Shown: piece by piece, positions 45,090 to 54,879 of the stretch
How positions within the stretch are numbered: position 1 is the first letter of the stretch
How the letters are laid out: every line of letters starts with the position of its first letter
NCBI RefSeq assembly: GCF_030128825.1
Contig: NZ_CP119127.1
Span: 4,267,501 to 4,331,500 of the forward strand
Length of the DNA: 64,000 nt
Source: Sphingobium sp. WTD-1
Lineage (GTDB): Bacteria > Pseudomonadota > Alphaproteobacteria > Sphingomonadales > Sphingomonadaceae
Direction: 5' to 3'
Notes under the pieces: generated by a model
The model's database searches: none
What the model saw: the letters and a program-made list of their open reading frames with translations, nothing else
Told to the model about the DNA's origin: nothing
Translations under genes and position numbers: made by a program

Positions 45090-47411
45090 ATGCCATCTTT
45101 CGCAGCCGCCCTTGAAACCACCCTGCACAATGCGCTGACCCATGCGTCGGAGCGCAAGCATGAATATGCGACGCTGGAGCATCTGCTTCTCGCGCTGATC
45201 GACGATGAACATGCGTCGAAGGTGATGCAGGCGTGCGGCGTGGAACTGGGCGAACTGGCCGATGCCGTCACTCAGTATCTCGACACCGAACTCGACAGCC
45301 TGAAGGTAGAGGGCGCCAGCGACCCCTCGCCCACCAGCGGCTTCCAGCGCGTCGTCCAGCGCGCCATCCTCCATGTCCAGTCGTCCGGCAAGGATGAGGT
45401 GACGGGCGCCAATGTCCTCGTCGCGCTCTTCTCCGAACGCGAATCCTATGCCGTCTATTTCCTGCAGCAGCAGGACATGAGCCGCCTCGATGCCGTCAGC
45501 TACATCAGCCATGGCGTCGGCAAGGGCACGCCCACGCCCGAGCGTCAGGAGACCAAGGGGGCAGCCGAGGAGGAAAAGAAGGTGCAGGACGGCAAGGGCA
45601 AAAAGGACAGTGCCTTGGAGCAGTTCACCGTCAACCTCAACGAGAAGGCGGAACGCGGCAAGGTCGATCCGCTGATCGGCCGGTCGTCGGAAGTCGACCG
45701 CACCATCCAGATCCTGTGCCGCCGTTCGAAGAACAACCCGCTCTATGTCGGTGATCCGGGCGTCGGCAAGACCGCGATCGCGGAAGGCCTGGCGCGCAAG
45801 ATCGTCGAGGGCGAAGTGCCCGACGTGCTCAAGGAAGCGGTCATCTATTCGCTCGACATGGGCGCGCTGCTGGCCGGCACCCGCTATCGCGGCGATTTCG
45901 AGGAACGGCTGAAGGCGGTCGTCACCGAACTGGAAAAGATGCCGCACGCCGTCCTCTTCATCGACGAGATCCACACCGTCATCGGTGCCGGCGCGACCAG
46001 CGGCGGCGCGATGGATGCATCGAACCTGCTGAAGCCGGCCCTGTCGGGCGGGACGATCCGCTGCATCGGTTCGACCACCTACAAGGAATTCCGCAATCAT
46101 TTCGAGAAGGACCGCGCGCTGCTGCGGCGCTTCCAGAAGATCGACGTGAACGAACCGACGATCGAGGACACGATCAAGATCCTGACCGGCCTGCGCACCG
46201 CGTTCGAGGAGCATCATCACGTCAAATATACGCCGGACGCGATCAAGGCGGCGGTGGAACTGTCGGCTCGCTACATCAACGACCGCAAGCTGCCGGACAA
46301 GGCGATCGACGTGATCGACGAAGTCGGCGCGATGCAGATGCTGGTGGTGCCGTCCAAGCGCAAGAAGACGATCACGCCCAAGGAGATCGAGGCGGTCATC
46401 GCCACCATGGCGCGCATCCCGCCCAAGACCGTGTCGTCGGACGACAAGAGCGTGCTGGAATCGCTGACCACCGATTTGAAGCGCGTCGTCTTCGGCCAGG
46501 ATCAGGCGATCGAGGTGCTGTCGTCCGCGATCAAGCTGTCGCGCGCCGGCCTGCGCGATCCCGACAAGCCGATCGGCAACTATCTCTTCTCCGGCCCGAC
46601 CGGCGTCGGCAAGACGGAGGTGGCGCGCCAGCTCGCAACCCTGCTCGGCATCCCGCTGCAGCGGTTCGACATGTCGGAATATATGGAACGCCATTCGGTC
46701 AGCCGCCTGATCGGCGCCCCTCCGGGCTATGTCGGCTATGACCAGGGTGGCCTGCTGACCGACGCTGTCGACCAGCAGCCGCACAGCGTGCTGCTGCTCG
46801 ACGAGATCGAGAAGGCGCATCCCGACCTGTTCAACATCCTGCTCCAGGTGATGGACAATGGCCGCCTGACCGATCACCACGGCAAGACCGTCGATTTCCG
46901 CAACACCATCCTCATCATGACCACCAATGCCGGTGCGTCGGACATGGCGAAGGAGTCGATCGGCTTTGGCGAACTGACCCGCGAGGATGTGCAGGAAGAC
47001 GCGGTGAAGAAGCTCTTCACCCCCGAATTCCGCAACCGTCTCGATGCGATCGTGCCGTTCGGCTATCTGCCGCCGGAAATCGTCGCCCGCGTCATCGACA
47101 AGTTCGTGCTGCAACTGGAACTGCAACTGGCCGACCGCGACGTCCACATCACCCTGGACGAGGACGCCAAGGCCTGGCTCACCAAGAAGGGCTATGACAA
47201 GCTCTATGGTGCGCGCCCGATGGGCCGCCTGATGCAGGAAAAGATCAAGCAGCCGCTGGCCGAGGAACTGCTGTTCGGCAAGCTGGTCCATGGCGGCGAG
47301 GTCCATGTCCATATGAAGGATGAGGCGCTCGCCTTCCAGATCACCCCCGCCGCCCCCAAGAAGGGCGGCAAGAAGGGGGGCAAGGCCAAGACGCCGGAAG
47401 GCACGAAATAA
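45090..47411 (+). CDS. clpA: ATP-dependent Clp protease ATP-binding subunit ClpA
   Basis: A 773-residue unfoldase. The N-domain (about 1-145) is followed by a Lys/Glu-rich linker, D1 with Walker [16 protein letters not shown] and Walker [17 protein letters not shown], and D2 with [15 protein letters not shown] and [22 protein letters not shown] near 628 is the ClpP-binding loop (IGF in place of IGL). A usual partner, clpS, is not upstream in this window. It ends with a Lys/Gly-rich tail. AGGAG lies about ten bases before the ATG. Confidence 0.95.
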   Translation: MPSFAAALETTLHNALTHASERKHEYATLEHLLLALIDDEHASKVMQACGVELGELADAVTQYLDTELDSLKVEGASDPSPTSGFQRVVQRAILHVQSSGKDEVTGANVLVALFSERESYAVYFLQQQDMSRLDAVSYISHGVGKGTPTPERQETKGAAEEEKKVQDGKGKKDSALEQFTVNLNEKAERGKVDPLIGRSSEVDRTIQILCRRSKNNPLYVGDPGVGKTAIAEGLARKIVEGEVPDVLKEAVIYSLDMGALLAGTRYRGDFEERLKAVVTELEKMPHAVLFIDEIHTVIGAGATSGGAMDASNLLKPALSGGTIRCIGSTTYKEFRNHFEKDRALLRRFQKIDVNEPTIEDTIKILTGLRTAFEEHHHVKYTPDAIKAAVELSARYINDRKLPDKAIDVIDEVGAMQMLVVPSKRKKTITPKEIEAVIATMARIPPKTVSSDDKSVLESLTTDLKRVVFGQDQAIEVLSSAIKLSRAGLRDPDKPIGNYLFSGPTGVGKTEVARQLATLLGIPLQRFDMSEYMERHSVSRLIGAPPGYVGYDQGGLLTDAVDQQPHSVLLLDEIEKAHPDLFNILLQVMDNGRLTDHHGKTVDFRNTILIMTTNAGASDMAKESIGFGELTREDVQEDAVKKLFTPEFRNRLDAIVPFGYLPPEIVARVIDKFVLQLELQLADRDVHITLDEDAKAWLTKKGYDKLYGARPMGRLMQEKIKQPLAEELLFGKLVHGGEVHVHMKDEALAFQITPAAPKKGGKKGGKAKTPEGTK

Positions 47412-47432
47412 GCGGTTTCGAGTGATCAACGG

Positions 47433-47463
47433 AAGGGCGGCCCGCAACGGCCGCCCTTTTTCT
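47433..47463 (+). terminator. Rho-independent terminator of clpA
   Basis: AAGGGCGGCC and GGCCGCCCTT form a perfect stem with a 6-base loop, followed by TTTCTTTT. It lies 22 bases past the clpA stop. Confidence 0.92.
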
Positions 47464-47553
47464 TTTGCAGACGTCCCTCTTGTTCTCCCGTCCCTGCCAG
47501 GGAGGGGCCGGGGGCGGCTAGGCGCGCGTGCCGCGCCTCGCTATCAATCGAGC

Positions 47554-48243
47554 ATGCGCTTCAAGGATCGTCTCCATAACCTCCGTCGTCGTCTCTTCGG
47601 CTCCTGGTCGATTGACGATCCACGCCCGATTCAGGCCGACGCGCCCTATACCTATTTCCTGCCCTCGGCCGAACGGATCGACGCCCTGCGCCCCGGTGAT
47701 CTGGTCAAACTGGTGATCCGCAGCCATCCGCCCGGTCGCGAATGGGATGCCGAACGCATGTGGGTGGAAGTGAAAAACATCGCGCCGGACGGCTGGACCG
47801 GCATATTGGCGAACACCCCGTCCGACATGCCGCAGCTACGTGAAGGTAGCCCGCTTATATTCCACCCCTTCCACATCATCGACCTCATATATGACGGCGA
47901 CAGGCAAGGTCCGGCAGAACCGCCAAGGCGCGCCTATTGGGACCGCTGCATGGTCGACCGCTGCGTGGTCAATGATGGCGTACCGGTCTATTTTCTTTAT
48001 CGCGAACAGCCCGACATGACGGAGGAAGGCGATTCCGATCCCGACAGTGGATGGCGGATCAGGGGCGATTATCGCGACCTCAGCGATGAACAGTTGAACA
48101 CCCGCAAGGCCGATTATATCGCGATCGGCAAGGTGTTGAATGCGGACGATAGCTGGCTGCACCTGATCGACAGCCCGATCGGATCGGCATGGCTGCGCAA
48201 CTTCGAGACCGGGGAATATGAGCCATTCGAAGATGATGACTGA
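47554..48243 (+). CDS. DUF2314-like plus DUF2185 (Imm33-like) protein
   Basis: A 229-residue cytosolic protein. The N-terminal half has GDLVKLVIRSHPP (about 49-61), WDAERMWVEVKNIAPDGWTGILANTP (about 65-90) like DUF2314. The C-terminal half has DRCVVNDGVPVYFLYREQPD then DSGWRIRGDYRD and SPIGSAWLRNFETGEYEPFED, the DUF2185 layout. DUF2185 belongs to the Imm33 immunity group, but most free-standing members have no known toxin. The stop overlaps the start of the next gene, an alpha/beta hydrolase. Confidence 0.7.
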   Translation: MRFKDRLHNLRRRLFGSWSIDDPRPIQADAPYTYFLPSAERIDALRPGDLVKLVIRSHPPGREWDAERMWVEVKNIAPDGWTGILANTPSDMPQLREGSPLIFHPFHIIDLIYDGDRQGPAEPPRRAYWDRCMVDRCVVNDGVPVYFLYREQPDMTEEGDSDPDSGWRIRGDYRDLSDEQLNTRKADYIAIGKVLNADDSWLHLIDSPIGSAWLRNFETGEYEPFEDDD

Positions 48244-48886
48244 ATCTGTCATCCTTCTCCACGGCTTTGGCGGTCATCAGGTGCAGACCGCGCTGCTTGC
48301 CCGGCGGCTGCGCGGGGCGGGGTATGACGTCGCCAATATCGGCTATCCCAGTTGGCGCTGGCCGCTGGCTCGCGTCATCGAGCATCTTCATGCGCGTATC
48401 ACCGCCAACACGGCCTATCACGCCACGACTGTCCATTGTGTCGGCCATTCGATGGGCGGTCTCATGCTGCGCGCCTGGCTCGCGCGCCATCGCCCCGCCC
48501 ATCTCGGCCGTGTCGTCATGCTCGGCACGCCCAATGGCGGCAGCGAGATTGCCGATCTTCTCTACCGCCTGCGCCTCCATCCGCTGATCCTGAACCAGGC
48601 GGGTGCGCTGCTGCGCACCCGCCGCGACGCGGCCACTTTGGCGGCCTTGGGCGAGGTCGACTATCCGCTCGGCATCATCGCGGGCGACCGGCCGATGAAC
48701 GGCCTGCTCCCCAGCCGCATCTTCCGCGCACCCAATGACGGCAAGGTCAGCGTCGCCGCCACCCATTGTCCGGGCGAAAGCGACCATATCACCCTGCCCG
48801 TCGCCCACACCGCGATGATCTACACCCGCCCTGTCGCCGATCAGGTCGTGCATTTCCTGCGCCGTGGGCGGTTCACGCAAACCTGA
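48233..48886 (+). CDS. Alpha/beta hydrolase (lipase/esterase-like)
   Basis: A 217-residue hydrolase. The oxyanion motif is VILLHGFGGH (about 5-14), the nucleophile elbow is GHSMGG (about 68-73, Ser70), and a late catalytic His is in VAHTAMI. The layout is like small bacterial lipases or PGAP1-like proteins, and no signal peptide is present. ATG 48233 overlaps the preceding stop; ATG 48218 is an alternative with GGGGA upstream. Confidence 0.8.
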   Translation: MMTESVILLHGFGGHQVQTALLARRLRGAGYDVANIGYPSWRWPLARVIEHLHARITANTAYHATTVHCVGHSMGGLMLRAWLARHRPAHLGRVVMLGTPNGGSEIADLLYRLRLHPLILNQAGALLRTRRDAATLAALGEVDYPLGIIAGDRPMNGLLPSRIFRAPNDGKVSVAATHCPGESDHITLPVAHTAMIYTRPVADQVVHFLRRGRFTQT

Positions 48887-48920
48887 TGCCGCCCTCCCCA
48901 CGGGCGCGCGGCGGCCGTTG

Positions 48921-48941
48921 CGCAATTATTAGGGAATTGCG
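48921..48941. promoter_or_regulatory. Inverted repeat upstream of the exported protein gene
   Basis: CGCAATT (48921-48927) and AATTGCG (48935-48941) are perfect 7-bp arms with a 7-base spacer, about 45 bases before the next ATG. It could be an operator. No regulator is identified. Confidence 0.35.
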
Positions 48942-48986
48942 GTCAGATCGGCAAAACGGATTGGGTCCGCAGGGATTGGGGAAAAC

Positions 48987-49721
48987 ATGGCCATGATTGG
49001 AAAATGGGCGGCAGCGCTCGGTGCAGTTGTTGCGTTGAGCGGCGCGCTATTGCCGCATGTCGCCAACGCCAAGGCGCCCGGCCAGATCATCCTCACGCCC
49101 CAATCCGAAGAGGCGCTGGTCATCATCAAGACCGACTGGTGGCAACCGGCACCGTCGATGCACTCGGCGTTCAAGCTGCTGCTCTCCACCTATGTCGATT
49201 CGGAAGCCCGGCTTTCCAGTGGACCTTTCAGCGGCACCGCGCTGTTCGAAGCCAAGCAGAAGAATTTCCTCGACGGCTATCTGATGGTTCCCGTCAAGCC
49301 GGGACGCTGGGTCGTGCGCAGCTATTCGCAGCAGGATAGTTGGGCGCTCTGCTTCAACGCCGCCTCGCTCCAGTTCGAGGCGAAGCCGGGCCAGGTCGTC
49401 TATCTCGGTCGGTTCGACGCGCTCACCCATCGGCAGCAATTGACCAGACAGGCGATCGCATCAGGCAATACCAGTATTCGCGGCGGCGGCTTCGTCGATT
49501 ATTTCGACCTGCCGCAGGGGCCGATCTTTGCGCCGGTGGACGCCCCCCAGATCGCCGCCGTGCAGGCCATGCTTGCGCGCCGCGTGCCCGGCGTCAGCGT
49601 GCCGGTACAGGCCGTCGCCTTCACCCCGGCGACATTCGGGACCGGCTCCACCCTATATGGCACGCGTCGCTGCGGCGGCTATTTCCCGGCCAGCGGCAAG
49701 GGCAAGGCCGACAAAAGCTAA
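48987..49721 (+). CDS. Exported protein of unknown function (244 aa)
   Basis: A clear signal peptide (MAMIGKWAAALGAVVALSGALLPHVANA) is followed by a beta-rich mature region. GQIILTPQSEEALVIIKTDWW (about 32-52), FLDGYLMVPVKPGRWVVRSYSQ (about 93-114), an ALCF segment and VVYLGRFDALTHRQ are visible; DUF2846-like proteins share the 'PG-x-W-x-V' and 'VYLG' steps, but I cannot assign the family. GGGGA precedes the ATG. Periplasmic location is likely. Confidence 0.65.
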   Translation: MAMIGKWAAALGAVVALSGALLPHVANAKAPGQIILTPQSEEALVIIKTDWWQPAPSMHSAFKLLLSTYVDSEARLSSGPFSGTALFEAKQKNFLDGYLMVPVKPGRWVVRSYSQQDSWALCFNAASLQFEAKPGQVVYLGRFDALTHRQQLTRQAIASGNTSIRGGGFVDYFDLPQGPIFAPVDAPQIAAVQAMLARRVPGVSVPVQAVAFTPATFGTGSTLYGTRRCGGYFPASGKGKADKS

Positions 49722-49837
49722 AATGGGAAGGCAGTTCGCCTGACGTCTAAGCCCCTCTCCCCGCCCCCCTTAAATTCTGCTAAGCCGACTCCAGAACAAA
49801 AAGGTCGCATGTCTTCCACGCTTTCATAGGGGAATGC

Positions 49838-51073
49838 ATGTCCACTTTGCTTCATCTGCGGCCTGCCGCGCCGCGCGTCGCTGCCCTTACCCTCAGCTTC
49901 GTCCTTCTCGCTACGCCCGGCGCCAGCCAGCAGGCCGGCGGGCCGATCGCCCGTTATTCGATGGATGCCGGCACCATGTCCGGCATGGCCGCGATGGCGG
50001 GCGGCGGCGGCATGGGCGGCGCCATGTCGATGATGATGGGCGGCGGCAATCAGCCAATCCATGAACTGGTGCTGCGGCTGGGATCGACCCAGGCCGCGAG
50101 CGGTTCGCCGGCCGCCGAGCATTATATGCCCGCCGGCGCCCGGCTGGGCGCCTCCGTCCCGCTGGTCACGCCCAAGGTCACGCCAAGCGACGAGCCTGCG
50201 CTGCCCGGTGAAAAGCCCAAGGGGCGACTGCTCATCTATTGGGGCTGCGGCGCGACCGCCGGGCCGAACCAGCCGGTGGTGATCGATTTCGCCAAGGTTG
50301 CGCGCGGCCAGTTCCCGCCCGGCCTCTACATGACCGGCGCGGCGATCCCGCAGGAATGGCAGGTCCGCTTCACCAACAGCAAGACCTATGGCGAATGGCC
50401 CAATGGCCAGACGCGCAAGACGCTGTCGGGCAATTCCTCGCTGATCGGCGACCATCGCATCGCCGGCAATTATTCACCCGAGATCAAGTTCGCGCTGAGC
50501 CAGGACTTCATGCCGCCGATCACGGGCCGTGCCAGCCCGGCGGCGGGCGGCGCTACCCAGCTGAGCTGGAACGCGGTACCCAATGCGACCGGCTATTATG
50601 CCTGGGTGTTCGCGGCCAAGCAGGGCGGCGACATGGTGTGGTGGGCGTCCTCGGCCAGTCAGGCCTTTGGCGGGCCGGTGTGGGACTGGCTTTCCCCCGG
50701 TGCCGTGCGCAAGCTGATCGGCGACAAGATCGTGATGCCGCCCAGCCAGACCAGTTGCACCGTGCCGTCGCAGGTGGTGCAGTCGGGCGGCGAGATGCTG
50801 ATGGGCAGCCTTTATGCCTATGGGCCGGAGGCGAATTTCGCCTATCCGCCGCGCCCGGCCGATCCCAAGATCGCCTGGAAACCGGAATGGATCGCCCGCG
50901 TGCGCTATCGTTCCAACACCATGTGGATGCTCAACGGGCCGGACATGGGATCGATGATGAGCCAGGGTGACGACAGCACCGACGCCTCCGGCGACAATCC
51001 GCCGCCCAAGAAGAAGAAATGCAAGGGTGGCCTTGGCGGCATGCTGGCCGGCGCGATGGGCGCGGGCTGCTGA
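49838..51073 (+). CDS. Exported Gly/Met-rich protein of unknown function (411 aa)
   Basis: A signal peptide (to about GASQQ, residue 31) is followed by a Gly/Met-rich stretch (GTMSGMAAMAGGGGMGGAMS), a Thr/Pro-containing region and a large beta-rich core with GYYAWVFAAKQGGDMVWW and NTMWMLNGPDMG. It ends in a Lys-rich then Gly-rich tail (PPPKKKKCKGGLGGMLAGAM) and a final Cys. AGGGGA precedes the ATG. No known family is recognised. It is likely periplasmic or cell-surface. Confidence 0.65.
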   Translation: MSTLLHLRPAAPRVAALTLSFVLLATPGASQQAGGPIARYSMDAGTMSGMAAMAGGGGMGGAMSMMMGGGNQPIHELVLRLGSTQAASGSPAAEHYMPAGARLGASVPLVTPKVTPSDEPALPGEKPKGRLLIYWGCGATAGPNQPVVIDFAKVARGQFPPGLYMTGAAIPQEWQVRFTNSKTYGEWPNGQTRKTLSGNSSLIGDHRIAGNYSPEIKFALSQDFMPPITGRASPAAGGATQLSWNAVPNATGYYAWVFAAKQGGDMVWWASSASQAFGGPVWDWLSPGAVRKLIGDKIVMPPSQTSCTVPSQVVQSGGEMLMGSLYAYGPEANFAYPPRPADPKIAWKPEWIARVRYRSNTMWMLNGPDMGSMMSQGDDSTDASGDNPPPKKKKCKGGLGGMLAGAMGAGC

Positions 51074-51182
51074 AGTTCCAGTCGGGGCGCGGCAACACCC
51101 GTCGCGCCCCGACCACGAGTTGCACTTGAAACGAAAGGAAAATCCGGCAAGTCTCGCGCCATTCTTCCGTTTCGAGGTTTTC

Positions 51183-53246
51183 ATGCGACACACGCTATTG
51201 GCCGCGCTACTGCTCGGCGCCGCGCTCTCCCCTCTGCCGCTCGCGGCCCAGTCGGCCGCCCCATCGCCCAGGTTCGAGGGGCGCGACATTTTCGCGCTGC
51301 AGGTCGCCACCGATCCGCAGATCAGCCCCGACGGCAAGAGCGTCGCCTATGTCCGCCGCCAGGGCGACATCATGACCGACCGGCAGAAGGGCGCGATCTG
51401 GCTGGTCGACACCGCGACCGGCGCGCAGCGCCCGCTGGTCACCGACGCCAGCCAGCCGCGCTGGTCGCCCGATGGCAAGCGTATCGCCTATATCGCCGCC
51501 GATGCCGGCAAGCCACAATTGTTCGTGCGCTGGCTCGACACCGGCGCCACCGTGCGCGTCACCACCCTGCCCGACGGCCCGCAGTCGGTCACCTGGTCGC
51601 CCGACGGCAAGTCCCTCGCCTATATCATGCGCGTGCCCGCCGACCCGATGAAGCTGGGCAAGGCGCCCGACAAGCCGGAGGGCGCCGAATGGGCCAAGCC
51701 GCTGGAGGTGATCGACCGGGTCGATTATCGCAATGATGGCGGCGGCTATGTCCAGGCCGGCTATGACCATATCTTCCTGGTGCCGGCCGATGGCGGTCCG
51801 GCCCGGCAGCTGAGCTTTGGCGACTATCAGGATGGCGGCCCATTGAGCTGGACGCCCGATGGCCGCGCCATCCTGTTCAGCGCGGTGCGCAAGCCCGACT
51901 GGCAGCAGAAGATATTCGATCCGGAAATCTATACGCTCGACATCGCCTCGGGTGCGATCAGCCCGCTCACCAGTCGTGAAGGCCCGGATGTCGCCCCGGT
52001 CGTCTCGCCGGACGGCAGCAAGATCGCCTATCTCGGCTATGACGACAAGCGCCTGTCCTACCAAAACACCTATCTCTACGTCATGAACCGCGACGGCAGC
52101 CGCGCCCATGCGATCACCGCCAGTTTCGACCGCAGCATCGATCGCGCCTATTGGGCAGCCGACGGCAAGTCGCTCTACGCCCAATATGACGAGCGCGGCG
52201 TCAACCGCCTTGCCCGCATCAGCCTCGACGGCCATGTCACCGAGCTGGCGAGCGGCCTTACCGGCACGGCGTTCGACCGACCCTATAGCGGCGGCGATTT
52301 CAGCGTCGCGGCCAATGGCACGTTGGCCTTCACCAGCGGATCGGCGCTGCGTCCGGCCGACCTGTCGGTCAGCAGCGGCGGCAAGAGCCGCCAGCTCACC
52401 CGCCTCAACGAGGATTTCCTGGGCCACAAGGCGCTGGGACAGGTGAAGGAACTGGCCGTCACCGCGCCCGACGGCCGCACCGTGCCGGCCTGGCTCGTCA
52501 CCCCGCCCGGCTATCAGCCCGGCACCCGCGTGCCGTTGCTGCTGGAAATCCATGGCGGCCCGCACACCGCCTATGGCCCGCATTTCTCGACCGACGACCA
52601 GCTTTATGCCGCCGCCGGCTATGCCGTGCTCTACACCAATCCGCGCGGATCGACCTCCTATGGCGAGGAATTCGCCCAGCTGATCCATCATAAATATCCC
52701 GGTGACGACTATGGCGACCTGATGGCCGCGGTCGATGCCGCGATCGCCGCGGGCGTGGCCGATCCGGACAATCTGTTCGTCACCGGTGGCTCGGGCGGCG
52801 GCGTGCTGACCAGCTGGATCATCGGCAAGACCGACCGGTTCAAGGGCGCCGCCACGCAGAAGCCGGTGATCAACTGGATCAGCGAAGCGCTGACCATGGA
52901 CAATACCCTGTTCACCTCGCGCTACTGGTTCCCCAACAAGCCCTGGGAAGATCCGATGGGCTATTGGAACCGCTCGCCACTCAGCCTGGTTGGCAACGTC
53001 AAGACGCCGACCCTGGTGGTCGTGGGCAGCGAGGATTATCGCACCCCGGTCAGCGAGGCGGAGCAATATTATGGCGCGTTGCAGATACGGGGCGTGCCGA
53101 CCGCGCTGGTGAAGGTGCCGGGCGCCAGCCATGGCGGCATCGCCGCCCGCCCGTCGCAATCGGCGGCCAAGGCGGCGGCAATCATCGCCTGGTTCGATCG
53201 CTATCGCGACAAGCCGGCGGCGGCGGCCAGCGCACCGGCCCAATGA
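51183..53246 (+). CDS. S9 family peptidase (prolyl oligopeptidase type)
   Basis: A 687-residue exported serine peptidase. The signal peptide ends near LAAQ (about 21). A WD/propeller region with SPDGKSVAY-type repeats spans about 45-420, then the alpha/beta-hydrolase domain. GGSGGGVLTSW near 542 is the GxSxG nucleophile (Ser), GSEDYRTP carries the Asp, and GASHGG the His. It is probably a dipeptidyl or acyl-aminoacyl peptidase of the S9C type. The ATG at 51183 is preceded by a GAGG element. Confidence 0.9.
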   Translation: MRHTLLAALLLGAALSPLPLAAQSAAPSPRFEGRDIFALQVATDPQISPDGKSVAYVRRQGDIMTDRQKGAIWLVDTATGAQRPLVTDASQPRWSPDGKRIAYIAADAGKPQLFVRWLDTGATVRVTTLPDGPQSVTWSPDGKSLAYIMRVPADPMKLGKAPDKPEGAEWAKPLEVIDRVDYRNDGGGYVQAGYDHIFLVPADGGPARQLSFGDYQDGGPLSWTPDGRAILFSAVRKPDWQQKIFDPEIYTLDIASGAISPLTSREGPDVAPVVSPDGSKIAYLGYDDKRLSYQNTYLYVMNRDGSRAHAITASFDRSIDRAYWAADGKSLYAQYDERGVNRLARISLDGHVTELASGLTGTAFDRPYSGGDFSVAANGTLAFTSGSALRPADLSVSSGGKSRQLTRLNEDFLGHKALGQVKELAVTAPDGRTVPAWLVTPPGYQPGTRVPLLLEIHGGPHTAYGPHFSTDDQLYAAAGYAVLYTNPRGSTSYGEEFAQLIHHKYPGDDYGDLMAAVDAAIAAGVADPDNLFVTGGSGGGVLTSWIIGKTDRFKGAATQKPVINWISEALTMDNTLFTSRYWFPNKPWEDPMGYWNRSPLSLVGNVKTPTLVVVGSEDYRTPVSEAEQYYGALQIRGVPTALVKVPGASHGGIAARPSQSAAKAAAIIAWFDRYRDKPAAAASAPAQ

Positions 53247-53253
53247 TCCGGCT

Positions 53254-53287
53254 GGCGGGATCATATCGTTCATGATATGTTCCCGCC
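53254..53287 (+). terminator. Hairpin between the S9 peptidase and GST genes
   Basis: GGCGGGA-t-CATATC pairs with GATATG-t-TCCCGCC around GTTCAT; the two single T bulges face each other. It is followed by ACTTTTCC, and the GST ribosome site AGGAGG comes about eight bases later. It may partly terminate or attenuate transcription into the GST gene. Confidence 0.6.
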
Positions 53288-53305
53288 ACTTTTCCAGGAG
53301 GATGC

Positions 53306-53938
53306 ATGATGGCGGACCCGGTTCTTCTCTATACCAACCCCATGTCGCGCGGGCAGATCGCCCGCTGGATGCTGGAGGAGGTCGGCGCCCCCTATGAGGC
53401 GGTGATCTTGGATTATGCCGGCGGCATGAAGACCGCCGACTATCGCGCGATCAACCCGATGGGCAAGGTGCCGGCGATCGTCCATGGCGGCAAGGTGGTG
53501 ACCGAATGCGCCGCCATCTGCGCCTATCTCGCCGACGCCTTCCCGGCCGCTGGCCTGGCGCCGGCGACCGATGACCGGGCCGATTATTATCGCTGGCTCT
53601 TCTTTGCTGCCGGTCCGGTGGAGGCCGCCGTCACCAACAAGGCGATGGGCTTCGTCCTGCCCGAGGGTCGCGAACGCAGCGCGGGCTATGGCTCGCTCGA
53701 CGACACGCTCGATACGCTGGAAACGGCGGTCACCGGCCGCAGCTGGATCTGTGGCGGCACCTTCACCGCGGCGGACGTCTATGTCGGCGCGCAGATCGAC
53801 TGGGGGCTCACTTTCGGCACCATCCCCAGCCGCCCGGCGTTCGAGGCCTATGCCGCCCGGCTACGCGAGCGCCCGGCCTATAAAAGGCAGAAGGAGATCG
53901 ACAACGCCCTGATCGTCGAGATGCAGAAACAGGGCTGA
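53306..53938 (+). CDS. Glutathione S-transferase family protein
   Basis: A 210-residue GST. The N-terminal thioredoxin domain reads LLYTNPMSRGQIARWMLEEVGAPYE (about 6-30), with Ser14-Arg15 as possible active-site residues, and MGKVPAIVHGG with the cis-Pro loop follows. The C-terminal helical domain starts near 90 (DDRADYYRWLFF). AGGAGG lies about five bases before the first ATG. Substrate is unknown. Confidence 0.88.
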   Translation: MMADPVLLYTNPMSRGQIARWMLEEVGAPYEAVILDYAGGMKTADYRAINPMGKVPAIVHGGKVVTECAAICAYLADAFPAAGLAPATDDRADYYRWLFFAAGPVEAAVTNKAMGFVLPEGRERSAGYGSLDDTLDTLETAVTGRSWICGGTFTAADVYVGAQIDWGLTFGTIPSRPAFEAYAARLRERPAYKRQKEIDNALIVEMQKQG

Positions 53939-53960
53939 GCCAGTCCCTTCCCCATAAAGC

Positions 53961-53995
53961 AAAAGGCCCGGCGGAGATGTCCGCCGGGCCTTTTT
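53961..53995. terminator. Bidirectional Rho-independent terminator between GST and BAX inhibitor genes
   Basis: AAAAGGCCCGGCGGA and TCCGCCGGGCCTTTTT form a perfect stem with a 4-base loop, flanked by A and T runs that work in both directions. Confidence 0.95.
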
Positions 53996-54021
53996 CCTGT
54001 CTTCGTTCCGTTCACCGGATA

Positions 54022-54756
54022 TCAGCGGCGATCGCCCATGAAGCGCAGCAGGAACATGAACATGTTGATGAAGTCGAGATAGAGGTTCAGCGCCCCCATC
54101 ACCACCGACTTGCCCATCATGTCGGTGCCGGCGACATAGCTGTAGATGCTCTTGATCTTTTGCGTGTCATAGGCGGTGAGGCCCGCGAACAGCAGCACGC
54201 CGACGAAGCTGATCACCAGGTCCATCATGCTGGAACGCAGGAAAAGGTTGATCAGGCTGGCGACCAGCAGGCCGACGACCCCCATGATCAGGAACGTGCC
54301 GAAGCCCGACAGATCCTTCTTGGTGGTGTAGCCGAACAGGCTGAGGCCGGCGAAGGCCGCGGCGGTCGCGAAAAAGGTCTGCGCGATCGACGTGCCGGTA
54401 TAGACCAGGAAGATCGACGACAGCGACAAGCCCATCACGGCGGCATAGGCCCAGAACAGGCTCTGCATCGCGACGGTCGACAGCTTGTTGATGCCAAAGC
54501 TCATCACCATGACGAAGGCCAGCGGTGCAAACATGATGACATATTTCAGGATGCCTGGGCCGGCGAGGATCTGGAGCGCCAGACCGCTCGACGCGAACAG
54601 CATCGCGACGACACCAGTCAGCAGCACGCCGCTCGCCATATAATTATAGACCGACAGCATATATTTGCGCAGCCCGGCATCGAACGCCTCGCTGCGCGCG
54701 GCGCTGGCACTGCCAAAGCCAGCGATATCGGAACGGGGGTCGGACCAATTGGCCAT
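54022..54756 (-). CDS. Bax inhibitor-1/YccA family membrane protein
   Basis: A 244-residue seven-TM protein. After a polar start (SDIAGFGSASAARSEAFDAGLRKYML), hydrophobic helices run through to LLRFMGDRR. FGYTTKKDLSGFGTFLIMGVVGLL, FAGLTAYDTQKIKSIY and GALNLYLDFINMFMFLL are BI-1 (UPF0005) signatures, including the C-terminal Asp pair. Relatives (YbhL/YccA) affect FtsH proteolysis or act as pH-gated Ca2+ leaks. Monocistronic. Confidence 0.93.
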   Translation of the reverse strand: MANWSDPRSDIAGFGSASAARSEAFDAGLRKYMLSVYNYMASGVLLTGVVAMLFASSGLALQILAGPGILKYVIMFAPLAFVMVMSFGINKLSTVAMQSLFWAYAAVMGLSLSSIFLVYTGTSIAQTFFATAAAFAGLSLFGYTTKKDLSGFGTFLIMGVVGLLVASLINLFLRSSMMDLVISFVGVLLFAGLTAYDTQKIKSIYSYVAGTDMMGKSVVMGALNLYLDFINMFMFLLRFMGDRR

Positions 54757-54879
54757 GGGTAAAATCTCCTTGGGCGGCCTCTTGCGGCCGATGGCTATAG
54801 TATCGGCGCTAACGCCCCTCAGTTCAAGCGAAAGCCGAAGCCTAACAGCGATGTCATGCTTAACAGCAGCATCACAAGA

